Part shown: piece by piece, positions 1-8,709 of the stretch
Position numbering within the stretch: the first letter of the stretch is position 1
Layout of the letters: the number at the start of each line of letters is the position of its first letter
Assembly (NCBI GenBank): GCA_017529925.1
Contig: JAFXMZ010000024.1
Coordinates: forward strand, 105,605 to 169,604
DNA from: Clostridiales bacterium
Lineage (GTDB): Bacteria > Bacillota > Clostridia > Saccharofermentanales > Saccharofermentanaceae
Reading direction: 5' to 3'
DNA: 64,000 bases
Notes under the pieces: generated by a model
The model's input: the letters and a program-made list of their open reading frames with translations, nothing else
Database searches by the model: none
Told to the model about the DNA's origin: nothing
Made by a program: the position numbers and the translations under genes

Positions 1-83
1 GCATCTGTGATCCTTGCAGCACTCTCGTCAAGCAGCTGATGGTCGTAAGCCTTGATCTTGATTCTGAGCTTCTGTGTTGCCAT
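1..83 (-). CDS. rpsJ: 30S ribosomal protein S10, 5' end only
   Basis: Reading leftward from an ATG at 83, the sequence encodes MATQKLRIKIKAYDHQLLDE and continues through SAARITDA to the window edge. This is the conserved N-terminus of ribosomal protein S10 (small subunit head; also the NusE antitermination factor). The remaining roughly 75 residues lie outside the window. A GGAGG ribosome site sits just upstream (about 92-97). S10 is normally the first gene of the S10-spc ribosomal protein operon, so the ribosomal operon probably continues to the left. The gene has its own promoter and a long leader, and is separated from the Frd/Hdr operon by a terminator. Confidence 0.93.
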   Translation of the reverse strand, partial: MATQKLRIKIKAYDHQLLDESAARITD

Positions 84-365
84 TTTTCTTTCCTCCAAAT
101 GCTGTTTTTTATTTCAACCTTGCCGTGCGTTTCTTTCTTTCCCATTCAAAAACCCAGATCTCCAGTTACTGCACTGATCAACATGCAGCACTTTGGCTCC
201 TGGGCAGACGTTCAAGTTTTTGACGCTGCCGGCCTTGGGCCGAATCGCAGGGATCTTTGCCCTGCTGCTCCGCCGAAGTTACCCGCTATCCTGCGCAGCT
301 CGCATAAAAGCGGCAATCTCCGGTTTCTTCGCACACGCTACAACGGACTTCTCCGAAGTCGCGCA
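84..365 (-). promoter_or_regulatory. Long structured 5' leader of the S10 operon
   Basis: No gene is seen here. Between the predicted transcription start (about 365) and rpsJ lies about 280 nt of leader, much more G+C-rich than the AT-rich DNA around it. On the minus strand it can form hairpins, for example GCAGGG/CCCTGC with a 7-nt loop (247-265) and a GGCC/GGCC stem near 229-242. S10 operon leaders in several bacteria are autoregulatory targets of ribosomal protein L4. Whether this one works that way is inference; I see the length and the hairpins only. Confidence 0.5.
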
Positions 366-371
366 AGAGCA

Positions 372-400
372 ATTATATTACGCATCTGTGGGATTGGCAA
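372..400 (-). promoter_or_regulatory. Sigma-70-type promoter of rpsJ
   Basis: On the minus strand TTGCCA (400-395) and TATAAT (377-372) are separated by exactly 17 bp. This is a near-consensus housekeeping promoter directed at rpsJ. The start site is expected near 365. Confidence 0.7.
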
Positions 401-556
401 GCACTTTTTTACAATTTCGTCAAATTGATGCCGTTTCCTATAATATATAACAATTTATATAGACAACAGTTCTTTTCTCGGATGTGGTTTGTGAAGCAAT
501 ATCTTTGCCGGATGCTCATCACTTATAAAAAACGATAACACCCTCCACTCTGAGTT

Positions 557-597
557 GCAACTATTTATAGTTGCACAACCGTTATTGAATCAATAAC
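557..597. repeat. Two adjacent perfect palindromes
   Basis: GCAACTAT-tt-ATAGTTGC (557-574) is followed by GTTATTGA-a-TCAATAAC (581-597). They are different sequences of similar size, 6 bp apart, between the frdA terminator and the rpsJ promoter. Neither has a T-tract in the right place for a terminator. They could be protein-binding sites; no function is assigned. Confidence 0.5.
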
Positions 598-604
598 ATT
601 TTTA

Positions 605-637
605 CAAAGCAAAAGGACTGTCCGAAGGCAGTCCTTT
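605..637 (-). terminator. Intrinsic terminator of the hdr-flx-frd operon
   Basis: A 9-bp stem (612-620 with 629-637, arms AAAGGACTG/CAGTCCTTT) lies 26 bp downstream of the frdA stop. On the minus strand it is followed by a T-rich stretch (TTTTGCTTTG). Confidence 0.75.
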
Positions 638-662
638 ACATGTAATCTTGCTTTTACTCTTA

Positions 663-2273
663 TCAGCGCTCGTGTCTTGCGTACTTGGGAAGGAGCATGG
701 GAGATACTTCTCCGGTCTCGAGACCTGCACTCTTGAGCTCGTCGTCAAATGCCTTGACGTGATCGAGGTTCATGTTGCCGATCGTTACTTCCTTATACTT
801 GGCAGCTGCCTTCTTACCTGCATTCCTACCGAATACGATAACGTCGAGGAGGGAGTTACCCATAAGTCTGTTCGTACCGTGAATACCGCCTGCTGCCTCA
901 CCCGCAACGAGGAGGTTGGGGATAGCATTTGTAAATCCGTCACCGTTGATCTCGAGTCCGCCGTTCTGATAGTGGAGCGTAGGATAGATGAGGATCGGAA
1001 CCTTACGCATGTCGATGCCGTAGTTCATATACATACGGAACATGGCAGGGATCCTCTTTTCGATGGTTCCCTCACCGCCGAGGATCTCGATCATGGGTGT
1101 GTCGAGCCATACGCCCTGGACTCCGCCCGGAGCATCGACTCCTCTTCCCTCTCTGCACTCACGGATAACACCGGAAGCGTTGACATCTCTTGTCTCGAGA
1201 GGATGGATATAAGCCTCACCGTTTGCATTGACGAGCTGTGCGCCTACGGATCTTACCTTCTCCGTAACGAGTGCACCGAGGATCTGGGAAGGGTAAACGG
1301 CACCTGTAGGATGGTACTGGATCGAATCCTGATAAAGGAGAGGTGCGCCTGCCCTGTATCCGAGAACAAGTCCGTCAGCCGTAGCTCCGTAGTGGTTGGA
1401 TGTAGGGAATCCGTTGTAGTGCATCCTTCCTGCACCACCGGTAGCGATAACGACTGTCTTAGCCTTTGCTACAGAATAGTCACCGGTCTCCATGTTGAGG
1501 AGGACTGCACCTGCGACCTGTCCCTTGTCGTCCTTGATGAGCTCGACAGCAGATGTGAACTCGATTACCGGGATACCGAGGTTGATGACCTCATCCCTGA
1601 GTGTTCTCATGATCTCTGCACCGGAGTAGTCCTTGGCTGCATGCATCCTCTTTCTGGATGTTCCGCCGCCGTGTGTGGTTACCATCGTACCGTCTGTTTC
1701 CTTATCGAACTCGACTCCGAGCTCATTAAGCCACTTGATCGCATCGGGAGCTTCCATTACGAGCCTCTTTACGAGCTCGGGCCTTGCAGCGAAGTGTCCG
1801 CCGCCGAAGCAGTCGAGGTAGTGCTGAACAGGAGAATCGTTCTCCTTATCAGCTGCCTGGATACCGCCCTCAGCCATCATCGTATTTGCATCACCGATAC
1901 GGAGCTTTGTGACGATCATAACGTCAGCGCCTGCATTGTGAGCCTCGATAGCACAGGAGGAACCTGCTCCGCCGCCGCCAATTACGAGTACATCCACATC
2001 ATAGTCGATCTTGGAGATGTCGACCTTATCCGTCATGAGACGGCTGGTGGAATGGAGCATCTTGGCAAGCTCGATGGGAGCTCTCTGACCCTTGTTGGGG
2101 CCAACCTTGATCTCTTCAAAGGAATCGTTATTGTAATCGGGATGGAACTTCGAAAGGAGGTCGTCCTTCTCGTCAGCCGTGAGTCTTCTGGGCTCTGTAG
2201 CCATACGTGCAGCTCTCGTAGCCTCAACCTTCCTGACAGATTCCATCATGCTTTCATTATATGGTGCATACAT
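663..2273 (-). CDS. Soluble fumarate-reductase-type flavoprotein (FrdA/TfrA-like)
   Basis: This 536-residue protein belongs to the FrdA/SdhA/NadB flavoprotein family. It has an N-terminal extension of about 90 residues, then the FAD dinucleotide fold VLVIGGGGAGSS. The substrate-site residues of fumarate reductases are present: QYHPTG, the Arg of TEKVRS, the His of PTLHYQNGG and the Arg of NRLMGNSLLD. The His that carries covalent FAD in membrane Frd/Sdh (SHTVAAEGG in E. coli) is Asn here (ANTMMAEGG), so FAD is probably non-covalent. No membrane-anchor subunit is encoded nearby. As last gene of the Hdr-Flx operon it probably accepts electrons from the adjacent iron-sulfur subunit to reduce fumarate or another enoate. 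L-aspartate oxidase is less likely given the operon partners. Confidence 0.85.
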   Translation of the reverse strand: MYAPYNESMMESVRKVEATRAARMATEPRRLTADEKDDLLSKFHPDYNNDSFEEIKVGPNKGQRAPIELAKMLHSTSRLMTDKVDISKIDYDVDVLVIGGGGAGSSCAIEAHNAGADVMIVTKLRIGDANTMMAEGGIQAADKENDSPVQHYLDCFGGGHFAARPELVKRLVMEAPDAIKWLNELGVEFDKETDGTMVTTHGGGTSRKRMHAAKDYSGAEIMRTLRDEVINLGIPVIEFTSAVELIKDDKGQVAGAVLLNMETGDYSVAKAKTVVIATGGAGRMHYNGFPTSNHYGATADGLVLGYRAGAPLLYQDSIQYHPTGAVYPSQILGALVTEKVRSVGAQLVNANGEAYIHPLETRDVNASGVIRECREGRGVDAPGGVQGVWLDTPMIEILGGEGTIEKRIPAMFRMYMNYGIDMRKVPILIYPTLHYQNGGLEINGDGFTNAIPNLLVAGEAAGGIHGTNRLMGNSLLDVIVFGRNAGKKAAAKYKEVTIGNMNLDHVKAFDDELKSAGLETGEVSPMLLPKYARHER

Positions 2274-2288
2274 TGGTTTTGGCCCTCC

Positions 2289-2963
2289 TTATTTCTCTAT
2301 CTCTCTGTTGTTGTAAAGATCCTTGACCTCATCGATCGACTTGGCCATCATGTCAGCCATAGCCGAATCAAATTCGCCGTTATTGATCTCCTCAACACGC
2401 TTGGTAAGGTGCTTGGCCTCAGGCTCGATGTACTTACCGTTAAGTCTTCTTGCAAGAAGTCCGACCATGGGATGTGAGATACCGGCGGGGCATCTTACGG
2501 AACATGTTCCGCACATAATACAGTCGAATGACTCCTCGGCGCACTTCTTTATGTCGCCTCTCTGGGCATAAGCGATATACTGCATCGTATTAAGGCTCTG
2601 AGGACATGCCTTTGTGCAGGCATTGCATCCGATACATGAGTAGATCTCGGGATACAGTTCCATCATGACCTTCTGGTTTGCCTGAAGATCGTTGATATCA
2701 TATGTTCTCTTATCTGTAGGGAAATAAGGGATCTGTGTGATATACATGCCTTCCTGAACCTTAGTCGTGCAGGCAAGACCTGTCTTGAGCTCATTATGTC
2801 CCTTGATCCTGTAGATGCAGGCGCAGGCACCGCAGAAACCGTGACGGCAGCCGACACCTCTTGTGAGTGTATAACCTGCATACTCCATAGCAGTCTGGAT
2901 GGTCAGGGCAGCAGGTACCTGGTACTTCTTACCGTAAAAGTAAACGTTTACCATTTCTTCCAT
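2289..2963 (-). CDS. Fumarate-reductase-type iron-sulfur subunit (FrdB/TfrB-like, no CCG domain)
   Basis: The N-terminal domain is a plant-type 2Fe-2S fold (Cys in GCRHGFCGACAC, then a later Cys). The second half has two 4Fe-4S motifs, CIGCNACTKACP and CIMCGTCSVRCP. Classical FrdB carries a 3Fe-4S motif in the last position; here both are CxxCxxCxxxCP as in HdrC and TfrB. Unlike TfrB of thiol:fumarate reductase there is no C-terminal cysteine-rich CCG domain; a separate HdrB in the same operon supplies it. The frame is open to 2990, but an AGGAAAGGAAG ribosome site points to the ATG at 2963, just after the upstream stop. It should wire electrons to the flavoprotein encoded 15 bp downstream. 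Confidence 0.82.
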   Translation of the reverse strand: MEEMVNVYFYGKKYQVPAALTIQTAMEYAGYTLTRGVGCRHGFCGACACIYRIKGHNELKTGLACTTKVQEGMYITQIPYFPTDKRTYDINDLQANQKVMMELYPEIYSCIGCNACTKACPQSLNTMQYIAYAQRGDIKKCAEESFDCIMCGTCSVRCPAGISHPMVGLLARRLNGKYIEPEAKHLTKRVEEINNGEFDSAMADMMAKSIDEVKDLYNNREIEK

Positions 2964-2986
2964 AGTATTTATTCTTCCTTTCCTCA

Positions 2987-3829
2987 TCAATATTCATTGG
3001 GCAGTTCGTCTATCTGGTCGAATCTGAATACAGGACCGTCCTTGCAGACAAACTTGGATCCGATGTTGCATCTTCCGCACTTACCGATACCGCACTTCAT
3101 GCGCAGCTCGAGCGTGGTATAGATCTGCTCATCCGTGAAGCCCATTTCCTTAAGGCCCTGAAGGACGAACTTGATCATGATCGGAGGTCCGCAGACGATG
3201 CCGATGCAGTCTGTCTTGAATCCGATCTCCTTGAGGTATGTGGGAACAAATCCTACATGGCCGTCCCATCCCTCCTGCTCACGGTCTATGGTGAGATAGA
3301 CGTTTACGTTGGGTGCCTTCATCCATACGTCCTGGATCTCCTGGAGCTTAACAAGGTCATCAGCGGATCTGGATCCGTAGAGGATATCGATCCTTCCGTA
3401 ATTCTCCCTGTTGTCGAGGCAGTAGTTGATAACAGACCTTAACGGAGCAAGACCGATACCGCCTGCGATAAAGAGAAGGTTCTTGCCCTTGAACTCTGTC
3501 TCAACGGGGAAGTTGTTTCCGTAGGGACCTCTTACGGTGACCATGTCACCTACTTCCAGGCTGTGGAGCTGTTCTGTGAGGATACCGCACTTCTTGATGG
3601 AGAATTCCTGGTATTCCTTGTTCGTAGGGGATGATGTAATAGAGAACATTCCCTCGGATACTCCGGGTACACATACCATGGCGCACTGACCGGGCATATG
3701 CTCGAAAAGCTTTCCACCGTCAGGTGCATTAACCCTGAATGTCTTTACATCGGGAGTCTCCTGTGTGATCCCCGTGATTATGCCAACCTGAGGCACTAAC
3801 ATATCCTTGCTGTTACCGCAATCACACAT
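2987..3829 (-). CDS. FAD/NAD(P)-binding oxidoreductase subunit (FlxA/AsrB-like)
   Basis: This 280-residue protein has ferredoxin-NADP reductase architecture: a flavin-binding beta barrel (MFSITSSPT near residues 61-69), an NAD(P)-binding domain (LLFIAGGIGLAPLRS near 118-132), and a C-terminal four-Cys 2Fe-2S loop (CGIGKCGRC, then a Cys about 9 residues on). This is the layout of AsrB, hydrogenase gamma subunits and FlxA of the Flx-Hdr system. It is the probable entry point for NADH or NADPH electrons. Its ATG overlaps the stop of the preceding gene (ATGA), indicating translational coupling. Confidence 0.82.
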   Translation of the reverse strand: MCDCGNSKDMLVPQVGIITGITQETPDVKTFRVNAPDGGKLFEHMPGQCAMVCVPGVSEGMFSITSSPTNKEYQEFSIKKCGILTEQLHSLEVGDMVTVRGPYGNNFPVETEFKGKNLLFIAGGIGLAPLRSVINYCLDNRENYGRIDILYGSRSADDLVKLQEIQDVWMKAPNVNVYLTIDREQEGWDGHVGFVPTYLKEIGFKTDCIGIVCGPPIMIKFVLQGLKEMGFTDEQIYTTLELRMKCGIGKCGRCNIGSKFVCKDGPVFRFDQIDELPNEY

Positions 3830-4923
3830 CAGACGGCACCTCCTTTTTCAGCTTTTTCAAAAGCCTTGATAACTTTTATGATATTGAGCGACTGAGGGCA
3901 CTTGTCCACACAGCGTCCGCATCCGACGCAGGAGAACATGCCGTCATATCTGTCAGGGAAGTATACGAGCTTATGCATGAATCTCTGACGGAATCTCTGA
4001 AGCTGGGAAGTCCTGTTCTGACCGCCGGCCATGAGAGTAAAGTCGGAATACATGCATGAATCCCAGCATCTGTATCTCTGTATGCCGTCCTTTGTCGTAT
4101 AGTCCTTGATGTCGTAGCACTGGCATGTAGGGCATACGAATGTACATGTTCCGCATCCGAGGCAGGGATTATAGATCTTTCCCCAGACTTCGGAATTGAA
4201 CTTCTCGTCCGTCTTGCCCTGGCCCCAGCCTTCCAGACTGAGCTTCGTATTGGGAAGCTTGTCCATAATGGCCTTTATATTTGCCTTCTCTTCCTCGATC
4301 GCACCCTCGTCGGCATCGGACAGGATATCCTTAACTGACTCGGTAAGCTTTGTGCCCTTCTCGGTCATGGGCTTCCAGTAAAGGTCCTCACCGACTACCC
4401 ATGTTGCAACATCAGCCTTGGGGTCAGAGGGATCTATTCCGAATACTGTGCAGAAGCAGGACTCCTCGGGCTCATGGCAGGCAAGGGCCACGATTATGCT
4501 GTGATCCCTTCTTGCCTTGTAGTAATTATCTACGGGGTCGGAGAGGAATACCTTGTCGAGCACGTCAACAGCCTTGACATCACAGCCTCTCATGCCGAAG
4601 ACTACAAAGTCCTTATCCTTCAGCTCCTCCATCTGTACTTCGAGCTTGGTCCTGATCTTTGTGCCGGAAGCCTCCTCGCCGTTTTCAAGTTCATCGGCGG
4701 GAGTTATGGTCTTCTTTACATTGTAGAGAGTCTCAAACTGAGGGAAGAATGCATCCTTAGCAGACTTTACAGTCTTGTTCGTGAGGATACCTTCCGTGTC
4801 TGCTCCCTCTTCGTATACGCCGAAGTTATACTGCCCGGCCTTCTTTACTGGAAGTATGAGCTCCTGCTCTCCGGCGATCTTTGAGAATAATGTATTTATA
4901 TCTTTTATAGCAATCTTATACAT
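3829..4923 (-). CDS. 4Fe-4S dicluster subunit (FlxB/AsrA-like)
   Basis: The 364-residue protein has a poorly conserved N-terminal 230 residues with several Cys (GMRGCDVKA, CHEPEESCFC), then two 4Fe-4S motifs, CLGCGTCTFVCPTCQCY and CVGCGRCVDKCPQSL. This is the pattern of AsrA and hydrogenase beta-type subunits. Next to the FlxA-like flavoprotein it should carry electrons from FAD towards the MvhD-like adaptor. The FlxB versus FlxC assignment is by position and is not certain. The stop codon overlaps the next start. Confidence 0.78.
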   Translation of the reverse strand: MYKIAIKDINTLFSKIAGEQELILPVKKAGQYNFGVYEEGADTEGILTNKTVKSAKDAFFPQFETLYNVKKTITPADELENGEEASGTKIRTKLEVQMEELKDKDFVVFGMRGCDVKAVDVLDKVFLSDPVDNYYKARRDHSIIVALACHEPEESCFCTVFGIDPSDPKADVATWVVGEDLYWKPMTEKGTKLTESVKDILSDADEGAIEEEKANIKAIMDKLPNTKLSLEGWGQGKTDEKFNSEVWGKIYNPCLGCGTCTFVCPTCQCYDIKDYTTKDGIQRYRCWDSCMYSDFTLMAGGQNRTSQLQRFRQRFMHKLVYFPDRYDGMFSCVGCGRCVDKCPQSLNIIKVIKAFEKAEKGGAV

Positions 4924-4926
4924 ATA

Positions 4927-5886
4927 TTATCCCCTTTCTCCAGGCTCGATGTCTTCAAAGGTAAAGTCCGTAAGAGGGCACTGTGCCTCAGGATCCTTAC
5001 CTGCCTGGAACTCGCCGTAGAATTTGTCGATGTCCTTGATGAACTTCCTGTTGAAAAGGTGGAGCGGGATACCCTCGGGGCAAACCCTGCTGCACTCGCC
5101 GCAGTCTGTACATCTGCCGGCAACATGGAATGCTCTTATGATGTGGAACATCCTCTCTTCGAAAGAGACCACATTCGCCTTCTGCTGGGCGTCGAACTTC
5201 GTGTTGTCGAAAATGCACTTCCTGCAAGAGCATGCAGGACATACATTACGGCATGCATTACACCTGATGCACTTGGACAGTTCCTTCTTGAAGAACTCGA
5301 ATCTCTCCTCGGGGCTCATAGCCTCGATCTTCTCGATCTCGGCGAACCTCTCCTGATCTGCGGTGTCCTTAGACTCGCCCCAGACCTCATCGGAGATCAT
5401 ATGATCCTTGCCCTTGCAGACATGGCATCTGTTAAGAAGAACATCGCTGTAGTTTACCGTCTTGTCTCCGTAGATGGTCTTGACTGTGATCTCATCGGCA
5501 CCGTCAAGCTCCGTACCGGAGATCTCCGTGATGCCCTTTGCATCCTTTTTGATCTTCTCGATATCGAGCTTGCCTCTGCAGCCTACGGCTACGATATAGG
5601 CATTGTCACGGTTGACCCTGTGCTCCCTGATGAGCTGGTTAAAGCTGTAGGTATCGCAGGGCTTAAGGCATACAGCCGTCTTTCCCTCGAGCTTTGTAGC
5701 TTCGATCATCATCTTGGAAAGATTTGCTCCGCAGAAACCGTCGTAAACAAAATCGTCCATTTCATCGACTGAGGTGAAGACTGCAGGCTCGGGATTATAG
5801 GGCATGTCACCCTTCTTCCATCCGACTACCCTTGCCACGGTACCGTCAGTCAGGAGTTCTTTTAATCTGTCTTTTAATCCTTGCAT
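4927..5886 (-). CDS. 4Fe-4S subunit, FlxC-like (F420-hydrogenase-beta/FdhB-related)
   Basis: This 319-residue protein has conserved N-terminal Cys positions (FCGANLSKM, CLKPCDTYS, GCRGK, NRCHVCKG) like those of the F420-hydrogenase beta/FdhB group. Two C-terminal cluster motifs follow, CIRCNACRNVCPACSCRKC and CTDCGECSRVCPEG. It is encoded 3 bp from the next gene and overlaps the previous one, so it is firmly part of the operon. The likely role is internal electron wiring between the FAD subunit and the HdrA module. Direct F420 or formate chemistry is not supported because the matching catalytic subunits are absent. Confidence 0.72.
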   Translation of the reverse strand: MQGLKDRLKELLTDGTVARVVGWKKGDMPYNPEPAVFTSVDEMDDFVYDGFCGANLSKMMIEATKLEGKTAVCLKPCDTYSFNQLIREHRVNRDNAYIVAVGCRGKLDIEKIKKDAKGITEISGTELDGADEITVKTIYGDKTVNYSDVLLNRCHVCKGKDHMISDEVWGESKDTADQERFAEIEKIEAMSPEERFEFFKKELSKCIRCNACRNVCPACSCRKCIFDNTKFDAQQKANVVSFEERMFHIIRAFHVAGRCTDCGECSRVCPEGIPLHLFNRKFIKDIDKFYGEFQAGKDPEAQCPLTDFTFEDIEPGERG

Positions 5887-6320
5887 CTTAAATCCCCCAA
5901 TCTGACACTCTTACCAAGTGACTTTATCTTCTCGCAGAATTCGTTCATTGTATTGGAGAACTTGACGCCCTCTGCGGCAGAACACCACTCGACTCTCGTT
6001 CTTCCGTTCTCAACGCCCATATAATCGAGCATGGAGAAGAGAAGTGTCATCCTTCTTCTTGCGTAGTAGTTACCCGTGCTGTAGTGGCAGTCTCCGGGAT
6101 GGCATCCACAGATGATGACGCCGTCAGCGCCTCTCTCGAAAGCCCTCAGGATAAACATCGGATTGACTCTTCCCGAGCAGGGGACTCTGATTATCTTAAC
6201 GTCTGCCGGATATGACAGTCTTGAAGATCCTGCCAGGTCTGCACCGGCGTAGGAACACCAGTTGCAGCAAAATGCTACTATCAACGGACGAAATTCCGTT
6301 TTCTCTTCGTTCATCGACAT
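5874..6320 (-). CDS. MvhD-like 2Fe-2S adaptor (FlxD)
   Basis: The protein shows the hallmark cysteines of the MvhD family, which docks electron-donor modules onto HdrA: CCNWCSYAGADLAG, PCSGRVNP and CGCHPGDCHY. The frame is open to 6410, but the first part is hdrA read in another frame. A GGAGG site at 6335-6331 is 10 nt from the ATG at 6320, which also gives the usual family length of about 148 residues. The start lies inside the last codons of hdrA and the 3' end overlaps the next gene. No hydrogenase genes are present, so the donor is presumably the Flx module. Confidence 0.87.
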   Translation of the reverse strand: MSMNEEKTEFRPLIVAFCCNWCSYAGADLAGSSRLSYPADVKIIRVPCSGRVNPMFILRAFERGADGVIICGCHPGDCHYSTGNYYARRRMTLLFSMLDYMGVENGRTRVEWCSAAEGVKFSNTMNEFCEKIKSLGKSVRLGDLRCKD

Positions 6321-8308
6321 ATAGAATCCACCTCCGTTGTAATCTGTCTGTTGGAGAAGCCCTGAAGATCCATGGCGCCGGAAGGACAGGACGTGGTGCA
6401 GGCACCGCATCCCTGACAGAGCGCGTTGTTGACGACAGCGACTCTTCTTGTCTCATTGACTCCGGGACCTCTGACCAGCTGATCCTCATATGTGATAGCT
6501 CCGTAAGGGCAGACATTCGCACATGTGGAACATCCGTTACAGAACATCGGATCGCACTTGGCAGTACAAGGATTGGTCTTGAGCTTATCCTTGGCAAGGA
6601 GTCCGACTACCTTGACTGCAGCAGCGCCTGCCTGCGATACCGTCTCAGGGATATCCTTAGGACCCTGAGCCATACCTGACAGGAAGATACCTGCCGTAGG
6701 CGACTCAACGGGACGGAGCTTGGCATGTGCTTCTGTGAGGAAGTCATTGTTATCGATACTTGCCGTAAGCATTGTGGCGATCTTGCGTACGCCCTTGTTA
6801 GGCTCGATGGCGGCAGCGAGGACGACCATATCGGTCTTCTTCATGATCTGCTTATTGTCGAGCATGTCGACTGCCTGTACCATGAGCGATCCGTCGGGCT
6901 GGGGAATGACCTTTCCGACCTGACCCTTAACGTAGTTTACGTGATACTGCTCAACTGCTCTTCTGTAGAACTCGTCGAAGTTCTTACCGGGAGTTCTTAC
7001 GTCGATATAGAAGACAGTGATATTCGTATCAGGCCAGTGATCCTTGATGAGCATGGCGTGCTTAGCGGTATACATGCAGCATACCTTGGAGCAGTAGGGC
7101 TTTCCGCGCTCGTCGTCGCATCTGCTGCCTACGCACTGGATAAATACGATATCCTTAGGCTGCTTATGGTCACTCATCCTCTCGAGGTGTCCGCCTGTAG
7201 GGCCGGAAGCATTCATGAGACGCTCGAGCTCAATGGATGTGATAACATCGGGAGACTCATTATATGCATACTCGCCGTACTTATCGAGATTAATGATGTC
7301 AAAGCCGGTAGCTACTACGATGGCACCGTACTTGACTGTTACGATCTCATCCTCCTGCTCGTAGTTAACGGCCTTGGAGGGACAGATCTTTGCACAGATA
7401 CCGCACTTTCCTGTCTTGAAGTAAGTACAGTTCTCACGGTCGATAACGGGTACTGCGGGAACCGCCTGGGCAAAAGGCATATAGATGGCGGATCTTCCCC
7501 GAAGCCCCCTGTCGAACTCGCTCGGGATCTTTCCCGACTTTCCGAGAGGGCACTTGGCCTGGCACTCGCCGCATCCGGTACAAGCCGCCATATCAACGGA
7601 TCTTGCCTTCTTCCTTATCTGTACGTCGAAGTTTCCTACATATCCGGATACGCCCTCGACCTCACTGTAGGTATAAAGGGTGATGTTGGGATGCTGGTTT
7701 ACCTCGACCATCTTAGGAGTGAGGATACATGATGCACAGTCGAGGGTAGGGAATGTCTTATCGAACTGGCTCATCCTTCCTCCGATGGAAGGTTCCCTCT
7801 CGACGATATCTACCTGATAGCCGGCATCTGCGATATCAAGAGCAGTCTGGATACCTGCGATACCGCCGCCGATAACGAGGGCTCTCTTGGTAACGGGGCT
7901 CTCGCCTTCCTGCAGGGGAGCATTGAGATTGACCTTGGCGATCGCCGCCCTTGCAAGGATCACAGCCTTCTCCGTTGCCTCTTCCCTGTCCTTGTGGATC
8001 CAGGAGCACTGCTCACGGATATTGGCGATCTCGACCATGTAGGGATTAAGGCCGGCCTTCTCCGCACACGCCCTGAAAGTCTTCTCGTGCATACGGGGAG
8101 AGCAGGAGCAGATAACAAGACCTGTAAGACCGTGTTCCTTGATGGCTTCACCGATCTTCTCCTGACCCGCTTCCGAGCACATATACATATAGTCGTCGGC
8201 GAATACTACGCCGGGCTCGAACCTTACGAGCTCAACGACTTTCTTTACATCTACCGTAGCGGCGATATTAGTGCCGCAATGACAGACAAATACACCTATT
8301 CTCTGCAC
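6311..8308 (-). CDS. hdrA: HdrA, flavin-based electron-bifurcating subunit
   Basis: This full-length HdrA has 665 residues. It has an N-terminal Cys-containing domain (CHCG, CSCSPRMHEKTF), an FAD fold ALVIGGGIAGIQTA (143-156), the CASC pair (191-194), 4Fe-4S motifs CTGCGECQAKCP (243-254) and CGICAKICP (302-310), and two C-terminal motifs CNGCSTCANVCP (590-601) and CQGCGACTTSCP (631-642). In characterised complexes the HdrA FAD splits electron pairs between ferredoxin and the HdrBC branch. The start is GTG at 8308 with AGGAGG 9 nt upstream. Methanogenesis genes are absent, so a role outside CoM-S-S-CoB reduction is expected. Confidence 0.92.
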   Translation of the reverse strand: MQRIGVFVCHCGTNIAATVDVKKVVELVRFEPGVVFADDYMYMCSEAGQEKIGEAIKEHGLTGLVICSCSPRMHEKTFRACAEKAGLNPYMVEIANIREQCSWIHKDREEATEKAVILARAAIAKVNLNAPLQEGESPVTKRALVIGGGIAGIQTALDIADAGYQVDIVEREPSIGGRMSQFDKTFPTLDCASCILTPKMVEVNQHPNITLYTYSEVEGVSGYVGNFDVQIRKKARSVDMAACTGCGECQAKCPLGKSGKIPSEFDRGLRGRSAIYMPFAQAVPAVPVIDRENCTYFKTGKCGICAKICPSKAVNYEQEDEIVTVKYGAIVVATGFDIINLDKYGEYAYNESPDVITSIELERLMNASGPTGGHLERMSDHKQPKDIVFIQCVGSRCDDERGKPYCSKVCCMYTAKHAMLIKDHWPDTNITVFYIDVRTPGKNFDEFYRRAVEQYHVNYVKGQVGKVIPQPDGSLMVQAVDMLDNKQIMKKTDMVVLAAAIEPNKGVRKIATMLTASIDNNDFLTEAHAKLRPVESPTAGIFLSGMAQGPKDIPETVSQAGAAAVKVVGLLAKDKLKTNPCTAKCDPMFCNGCSTCANVCPYGAITYEDQLVRGPGVNETRRVAVVNNALCQGCGACTTSCPSGAMDLQGFSNRQITTEVDSICR

Positions 8309-8313
8309 GTTAC

Positions 8314-8709
8314 TTACCTCCTGTACCTGCGGTATGCGCTTACAAGGAGCTGCTGAGGAACATCGTCGTCAATGAGCTCGGGGATATCATCTGCAAGAAG
8401 GTGATCTCCTCCCCTTTCTCTCTCAACAAGCTGTCTTGCAGCATCGATGAGCTTGCCGGGCTGAACGTTCCTGGGGCATCTCTCGATACATGCGAGGCAT
8501 GTAAGGCACTTCCAGAGCGACTGGGAACCGACGAGCGATTCGATATCGCCGTTGATGATATAAGAAGCGAACTGGTGGGGCTTTACGTCCATCTCGTTAA
8601 AGGACGGGCATGAACCCGAGCACTTGCCGCACTTCATGCACTTATAGGGATCACATCCGGAGATCTCCTTAATAAGCTCAACCTTTTTCTCGATCTCTTG
8701 CTTTGTCAT
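8314..8709 (-). CDS. hdrC: HdrC, dicluster ferredoxin-like subunit
   Basis: A 131-residue protein with two 4Fe-4S motifs, CMKCGKCSGSCP and CLTCLACIERCP, separated by about 44 residues as in HdrC. It bridges HdrA and HdrB electronically. Its ATG at 8709 overlaps the hdrB stop, and hdrA follows 5 bp downstream. Confidence 0.9.
   Translation of the reverse strand: MTKQEIEKKVELIKEISGCDPYKCMKCGKCSGSCPSFNEMDVKPHQFASYIINGDIESLVGSQSLWKCLTCLACIERCPRNVQPGKLIDAARQLVERERGGDHLLADDIPELIDDDVPQQLLVSAYRRYRR

Noticed and set aside
648..2477. 609-codon plus-strand open frame
   Set aside because: It is antisense to the frdA/frdB genes, which show clear family motifs. The plus frame has no recognisable domain and no ribosome site; strong codon bias of the real gene leaves the opposite frame open.
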